Source of the DNA: Benincasa hispida
Lineage: Eukaryota; Streptophyta; Magnoliopsida; Cucurbitales; Cucurbitaceae
Reading direction: 5' to 3'
Length of the DNA: 64,000 bases
NCBI RefSeq assembly: GCF_009727055.1
Contig: NC_052357.1
Span: forward strand, 13,710,646-13,774,645
A program made the translations under genes and the position numbers. The notes under the pieces are model-generated. The model was given only the letters and a program-made list of their open reading frames with translations, was not told where the DNA came from and did not search any database. Positions within the stretch are counted from its first letter, which is position 1. Each line of letters starts with the position of its first letter. Positions 58,401-64,000 of this stretch are shown here, piece after piece.

Positions 58401-61400
58401 GCTCCGTTTTTTGCCAAGGAAAGAGGAAGATCGAGAAGCCCAATTCCTCACCCTGAAACAAGAAGGAATGGTGAGGGCATATCAACACCAATTTGAACAA
58501 CTATCTAGGCCATTGAAGGATCTGTTTGATGAAACGCTAGAGAGCAAGTTCGTGAGAGGATATCCAAGTGGAGATGAGGATGTTCAAATTGGTAGGCATC
58601 AAGGAGAAGATGCGGATGGCCCAACTAATTGAGGATACTAAAGAAACCCGTAGAAAGAAATGGGGCGGGGGAAGCCCAAGCCGATCAACTAAGGCAAGCA
58701 GATCTTCTACATCATTGGGCACCAATTTGACTTCGAGCCAGACAAACCCAAGTACTCTAGTGGCCCGAACTATCTTCCTTAACCCTAATCGTACAACCAG
58801 TTCATCCGCTTCAGCAACCCTACTCGATGTGAATGGAAAATTGTTCACCGCCAGTTCGTTCAAGTGACTGTCGGCTATTAGACAGTGAGATGCAGAACCG
58901 ACGAGACAAGGGGTTATGCTACCTTTGTGACAAAAAGTATACACTAGGACATCATTGTAAAAAGGAGTTAAATCTATTGATTTATAACGACGAGGAGGAA
59001 GAGGATCTCAGTCCTCACCATTGAAGGAAACCTCGAAGCTGAGAAAGTCAATGAAGTTCCCCCTTCACCGTTGGATATTTTGCTTATGGATCCAATGGAA
59101 GCCGCTGAATTATCTCTCAACTCCCAGGCAGGGATTGACTCACCCAAAACGGGGAAGCTTATGGGCACAGTAGGAGATAGACACCCGTGTTAATCGATAG
59201 CGGAGCCTCCCACAACTTCATCGACGAAGAATTGGTAAATACACTCAATCTGCCATGATCTCCAACCTCAAGCTACGGAATGATGCTGGGAACAAAGAAT
59301 TCCATTCAAACAAAGGGCATTTGCAAAGGTGTGGTTCTTAACCTTCCGAATTTGACTATTATTAATGATTTTTCCCCCTTGCCATTAGGCAGTGCAGATG
59401 TTATTTTAGGTGCTCACTGGCTGATGACATTGAGCCGTGTTGAATGTGATTGAGGCACATTTGAAATGGACTTCCAAATCGGTGAACGGAAGGTGCAACT
59501 CAAAGGGGACAAAAGCTTAATGAAGTCCAAAGTCTCCCTGAAATCCATGATGAAGTTCGTGAGGGAGGAAGGCCAAGGGATCCTGCTAGAGTTGAATGCA
59601 GTAGTGGCTTAAATGAATGATGCTCACCTCAGTCATGATCAAACTGCCCCAAGTCCGAAAATACAGGTGGTCCTACAGAAATAACAAAAAGTCCTTAAGC
59701 CGATTGAGGGTCTACCACCTACGCGACGTCTCAATCACTCCATTGAGCTGAAACCCGGGGAAAGCCCAGTAAATGTGCGTCCGTATCCATTTACAACTTC
59801 GGTAAATATATCTCCCAACTGTTTGTCTAGTCATTGTAAAGGAGAGGAGGATGATCTTTTTATCTATGAGATTACCTCTTCCACATCATCTCCTACTCAA
59901 CCTTCTTCTATGTCTCTTCCTTCTCGCCCACTGGTCACTCGAGTTTACTCCAGGTGTCCTCTACAGCCACCTGCAAACATATGTCCTACACCGATGATCT
60001 ACCCATTCCCCTTCGAAAAGGTAAATGCACTTGTACTTACCCTATCTTTTCGTTTGTATATAACCGGTTGTCTTCACCCACTTATTCCTTTATTACATCT
60101 CTTGATTCCATCTCCGTTTCTCACTCTGTTCATGAAGCTTTATCTCATTCTGGGTGGCGTAGTATAATGATTGAGGAGATGATTGTATTGGATGAGAATG
60201 GTACTTGGGATTTAGTCTCGCATCTGGTAGGAAAGAAGGCTATTGGATGTAAATGCATGTTTGCTATAAAAGCCAATCCTGACGAAATAGTGGCTCGCTT
60301 GAAAGCTCATCTTGTTGCCAAAGGTTATGCCAAATTTATAGGACTGATTATTCTGATACATTTTCTCCTATTGCTAAATTAACTTCCATTCGACTATTTC
60401 TGTCCATGATTGCTACTCATAATTGGTTTTTGCATCAACTCGACATTAAGAATACTTTTCTGCATGGTGATCTTCAGGAGGAAGTTTACATAGAGCAACC
60501 ACCTGGGTTTGTTGCTCAGGGGGAGAGTGATAAGGTGTGTTGTCTTTGGAAATCTTTGTATGGACTGAAACAAAGTCCTTGTGCATGGTTTGGTAAATTT
60601 AGTCAAACACTCGAATGTTTTGGTATGAAGAAAAGTGCTTCTGATCATTCTATATTCTATCAACGATCTGATAATGGTATTACTTTGCTTGTTGTGTATG
60701 TTAACAATATCGTTACCACTAGAATGATATATCAGGTATATCTTCTCTCAAGACTTTTCTTTAAGGTCAATTTCATACTAAAGATTTGGGACAATTGAAG
60801 TATTTCTTGGGTATTGAAGTAATAAGAAGCAAGAAAAGTATTTATCTGTCACAACAGATATATGTACTTGATTTGTTGTCTGAGACTGGAAAATTAGGAG
60901 TCAAACCATGTAGTACTCTGATGATACCAAATTTGCAACTTGCTAGAGAAGGAGAATTATTTAAAGACCCTGAGAGATATAGAAGATTAGTTGGAAAGTT
61001 GAACTATTTAACAATGACACGACCAAATATTGCTTACTCTGTGAGTATTGTGAGTCAGTTTATGTCTTCTCCTATAGTGGATCATTGGGCTACAGTAGAA
61101 CAAATTCTATGTTATCTAAAAGTTGCAACTGGATATGGGATCTTATATAAAGATCATGGTCATACAAGGGTTGACTGTTTTTCAGATACTGATTGGGCTG
61201 GATATCAAGAGGATAGGAGATCAATCTTTGGATATTGTGTTTTTGTAAGAGGAAACCTAGTGTCATGGAAAAGTAAGAAACAATGTAGTTTCTCGTTCGA
61301 GTACTGAATCAGAATATAGAGTTATGGCACAATCTGTGTGTGAAATAGTGTGGATACACCAACTTTTATCTCAGACCGGTTTCAGGATTACCGTGCCAGC

Positions 61401-64000
61401 TAAATTATGATGTGATAATCCAGCTGTACTTCACATTGCATCCAATCCAGTGTTTCATGAACGAACTAAACATATTGAAATGGATTGTCATTTTGTTCGC
61501 GAGAAAATACAACAGTTAATATCTATAGGATATGTGAAGACCGGAGAACAAATGAGATATATTTACCAAAGCTGTAAATGGAGCAAGAATAAGCTATTTA
61601 TGCAACAAGCTATGCATGATTGATATATTTGCTCCAGCTTTAGGGGGAGTGTTATAAGATATATTTAAATTAATTTGTACAATCGTCCTTTATTGTAATT
61701 TTGTATATCCTAGATTAGATTTTCTCATTCTCTTATATATATATATATGTAACTTTTATTTAATTAAATGATAAGAAATTCATTCTCCAAAAGTATAGAG
61801 TACAGCCAGTACCAACCACCATTAAACACCTACGGGGATTTCTTGGGTTGACAAGTTATTTTGGGAAACTCGGCTGCTGATGGCCTTTCTCATGTACCAA
61901 TAGCAATGGAACTAAGCGCTTTAAGTTGTGTGGACAGACTAAATTCAGCGGTATCTAGTGATCAAATTGATCGAGAGAATTGAGGCAAATCTGACAAGCT
62001 ATCCAAGCTGGAGACTCAACTCCGAAGGGATTTTCTGTGAAGGGGGTTTACTGCTCTATAAACAAAGAGTGGTTCTACCTTCGACATCACCTGCGATCCC
62101 TCTCTTACTTCAGGAATTTCATAACTCGATGGGAGGTCATAACGGAACCCTTAAAATGTATCAATGCCTTAAAAAAGAGTTCTTTTGGAAAGTATGAAAT
62201 CTATTGTACGATTGTTTGTGGGTGACTGTTTTGTATGCTTGTAGGCCAAGTATCTGCCATTAGCACTGGCGAGATTATTACAACTGCTCCCTGTACCGGA
62301 AATGATATGGAATGACATCATTATGGACTTCATTGATGGGCTACCGGAATCCGAAGGATACAATGCAATTTTGGTGGTGGTGGATCGATAATCGAAGTAT
62401 GCCTATTTTATTGCTCTAAAACATCTATTTACAGCAGCCTCGGTGGCAACAATGTTCCTCCGAGAAATTGTAAGACTACACGGTGTGCCACAAAGTATTG
62501 TATCAGACAGAGATAAGGTATTTACAAGCTTATTCAACTGAAATAGAGTATTTCATATCATCCTCAAATGGATGGTCAAACAGAAGTGGTCAATCGAGGA
62601 CTAGAGGCTTACTTACGATGTTCTATGGAGACACCAACTAAGTGGTCAAAGTGGCTAGCATGGGCAGAATATAACTACAACAGCTCTTATCACACATCAT
62701 TAAAGAAATCTCCGTATGAGGTGGTATATGGCCAACCGGTTCCACCGCTTATATCCTATGAAAAGGGAGCTATTGTGAGTAAGTGAGGTTGATACTCTTT
62801 TGAAGGAAAGAGATGATATGTTGAGGGGTTTAAAAGCTGGAGAGAACACACCAACGCATGAAGGCTTTCGCAGATACCAAACGAAGGGAAGTGGAATTTG
62901 CAATCTCAGATTGGGTATATGTTAAACTCCAACCTTATCAACAGAGCACTCTAGTTATCCATAAACACCAAAAGCTTGCTCCTCATCCCATTGGCCCTTT
63001 TCAGATTATTGACCGAGTCGGACCTGTGGCATATAGGCTTGCTCTGCCAGCGAAGGTAAATGAAAGATTGGAACTATTGTGGTTTCACCTACTTAACTTT
63101 GAAGTTTTAATTCAATGGGAGGGCATGACATCTGAGGACACCACGTGGGAAAACGGATTACATATTGCTAAGCAATTTCCTGATTTTCACCTTGAGCACA
63201 AGATGGTTTTTTGGGGGCGGGTAGTGATAGACCCCCAATTAATAAAAGATATATGAGAAAAAGAAAGAGAGGGTGAGAATTAAATGTAAATAATGGAGAA
63301 AGGGAAATTAGTTAGTTATGGGAGAGGGGTGAATTTGTTGTGAGGCTGGAAGGAAAGACTCGAGTTGTTACGAGGGGTTATTCGGGGGGCGAAGGGAATT
63401 TTTATCATCTTTATGAGCGGTATTGGGTGTTCGAAAGATTGGAACCATTGTTGTTTCACCTACTGACTTTGAAGTTTTAATTCAATGGGAGGGCATGACA
63501 TCTGAGGATGTCACGTGGGAAAACGGATTAGATATTGCTGAGCAATTTCCTGATTTTCACCTTGAGCACAAGACGGTTTTCTGGGGGAGGGTAGTGATAG
63601 ACCCCAGTTATTAAAAGATATATGAGAAAAAGAAAGAGAGGGTGAGAATTAAATGTAAACAATGGAGAAAGGGAAGTTAGTTAGTTATGGGAGAATGGTG
63701 AATTTGTTGTGTGAATATATAAACGAGTTCTATTAAAAACCTAGTAAAATGGCCAACAGAAAATGAGTCAGAAGATCCATACAAGGAAATGCTACAAAGT
63801 TATAGCTACTGATAAAATCTCTAATTTCCCAACCGCATGATCTTTTTTTCCATAACTGCACGATGTAATACTCTTAATGAAACTGATATTTAAGATTGTA
63901 ATTTCATAACAAATGGAACAGCATGTCAAAGATATTTCTTGCTTTCAAAGACGTGGGTTGCACAAGTACTCACCATTATGAAATATAAAACAATTTGGAA
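55429..64000 (-). CDS. CCD1: Carotenoid cleavage dioxygenase 1, C-terminal part (5' exons outside the window)
   Basis: Minus-strand exons: 64000-63974 (partial), 57353-57236, 57153-57052, 56578-56327, 55957-55846 and 55458-55429, with GT-AG introns and matching phases. The protein reads [28 protein letters not shown], then [105 protein letters not shown] and [14 protein letters not shown], ending EQLQEQERL. This is CCD1, not NCED or CCD4. Two of the four iron-ligand His are in view: FIFHNANAWE and [11 protein letters not shown]1 is a cytosolic non-heme iron enzyme that cleaves carotenoids and apocarotenoids (9,10 and 9',10', also 5,6/7,8) to ionones and other volatiles. The intron 57354-63973 holds a 6.2-kb Gypsy element. 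Convergent with NF-YA. Confidence 0.95.
57574..57810 (+). repeat. 5' LTR of the Gypsy element
   Basis: 237 bp, TG...CA. The same start is present at 63225 and 63595. The right-hand LTR copy (63595-63735, 141 bp) lacks about 95 bp of the interior. Confidence 0.9.
57814..57824 (+). other. Primer-binding site (initiator Met-tRNA)
   Basis: TGGTATCAGAG, three bases after the LTR end, complementary to the 3' end of plant initiator tRNA-Met. Confidence 0.9.
57840..59794 (+). pseudogene. Gypsy gag and protease, degenerate
   Basis: Gag reads across two frames: an N-terminal segment with stops (57840-58190), then [42 protein letters not shown] and [18 protein letters not shown] (58190-58560), and [20 protein letters not shown] (58568 on). 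The zinc knuckle [14 protein letters not shown] is at 58918-58959. The aspartic protease follows (about 59188-59450: [17 protein letters not shown], then DVILGAHWL), and the RT linker ([23 protein letters not shown]) runs to about 59794. Several stops and frameshifts. Confidence 0.88.
59795..61649 (+). pseudogene. Copia pol (RT and RNase H) segment embedded in the Gypsy element
   Basis: Plus strand, starting part-way through the linker before RT ([20 protein letters not shown]). RT motifs: [48 protein letters not shown], and VVYVNNIV where active Copia RT has a YVDD box (D to N here). Then [40 protein letters not shown], and RNase H with [17 protein letters not shown] and HFVREKIQQ. Frameshifts occur at about 60340, 60735 and 61295. 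No Copia 5' LTR, gag or integrase is present, so it is 5'-truncated. Confidence 0.9.
61650..61789 (+). repeat. 3' LTR of the nested Copia element
   Basis: It follows a polypurine tract (TTTAGGGGGAG), begins TGTTATAAGATATATTT and ends near TTCATTCTCCA; Gypsy sequence resumes directly afterwards. The right border is approximate. Confidence 0.75.
61790..63224 (+). pseudogene. Gypsy RT end, integrase and chromodomain, degenerate
   Basis: An RT tail ([19 protein letters not shown]) is joined almost directly to the post-RNase H motif [11 protein letters not shown], so most of RNase H is deleted. The integrase zinc-binding region ([20 protein letters not shown]) follows. Core pieces are [22 protein letters not shown] and [15 protein letters not shown]. 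Then comes [20 protein letters not shown] and a chromodomain ([29 protein letters not shown]). It is interrupted by stops and frame changes. Confidence 0.88.
63225..63735 (+). repeat. Duplicated 3' end of the Gypsy element (LTR - chromodomain - LTR)
   Basis: A first 3' LTR starts at 63225 and degrades by about 63390. After a short non-matching stretch (about 63390-63432), sequence matching 63062 onward restarts ([46 protein letters not shown]) and leads to a second 3' LTR at 63595-63735. The TSD adjoins the second one. Confidence 0.88.

Larger units (their letters stand above)
57574..63735 (+). mobile_element. Gypsy chromovirus with nested Copia segment, inside a CCD1 intron
   Basis: Flanked by the exact 5-bp duplication AAAAC (57569-57573 and 63736-63740). 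The 5' LTR begins TGATAGACCCCGGTTATTAA and ends TCTATCA; the terminal 3' LTR begins identically and ends TCTATTA. A tRNA-Met primer-binding site follows the 5' LTR. Domain order: gag with zinc knuckle, protease, start of the RT linker, then Copia pol and a Copia LTR, then Gypsy RT end, integrase, chromodomain and two 3' ends. It is antisense to CCD1. Multiple stops make it inactive. The chromodomain places it among chromoviruses. Confidence 0.93.

Overview
This window is nuclear DNA from a flowering plant, and repeat-derived sequence dominates it. The evidence is intron-split genes with GT/AG borders, plant-only families (DUF538, a plant NF-YA with a miR169 site, a CCD1-type carotenoid cleavage dioxygenase), and dense nested plant transposons. 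The repeat style and the many short MITEs built around CTATCA/TGATAG motifs suggest a cucurbit; that is inference from recall, not shown by the sequence.

Layout. (1) 1-15941 is best read as one MULE (Mutator-like) element, entering from outside the window, split at 1030 by a stack of hAT elements. hAT1 (1031-7098) holds a solo LTR (2528-4854). The truncated hAT2 (7099-14106) holds two more solo LTR-like insertions (7625-9290 and 11547-13228). The MULE resumes at 14107. A single N at 3150 sits between two identical 79-bp blocks. (2) 15.9-25.1 kb is gene-free: AT-rich DNA, a GC-richer block with hairpin tandem repeats, a Copia remnant, a non-autonomous MULE carrying an internal ~150-bp tandem repeat, and MITEs. 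(3) 25234-31792 (+) is an 11-exon FRA10AC1-like gene (242 aa). (4) 33.3-35 kb holds a LINE-like RNase H remnant broken by a small hAT element, then a structurally complete TRIM retrotransposon with target-site duplication. (5) 37698-38111 (+) is a single-exon DUF538 gene with a cluster of ACGTG boxes upstream. (6) 40.7-48.5 kb holds a Copia-like LTR with a duplicated U3 and a second MULE (transposase plus plant mobile domain) broken by a solo LTR of the same family as the one in hAT1. (7) 50.85-54.1 kb (+) is an NF-YA gene with a 5'-UTR intron, a mini-uORF and a miR169-type site in the 3' UTR. (8) 55429-64000 (-) is the 3' half of a CCD1 gene whose 6.6-kb intron contains a Gypsy chromovirus (57574-63735, TSD AAAAC); Copia pol sequence replaces most of that element's RT/RNase H and its 3' end is duplicated.

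The host genes are functionally unrelated neighbours: a nuclear RNA-processing factor, a DUF538 protein, a CCAAT-box transcription factor and an apocarotenoid enzyme. NF-YA and CCD1 are convergent, 1.64 kb apart. I found no undescribed gene system. The most informative content is transposon archaeology: seven insertions dated relative to each other by nesting, five of them with exact flanking duplications, palindromic subterminal repeats shared by four MULE loci, and the Gypsy/Copia composite inside CCD1.
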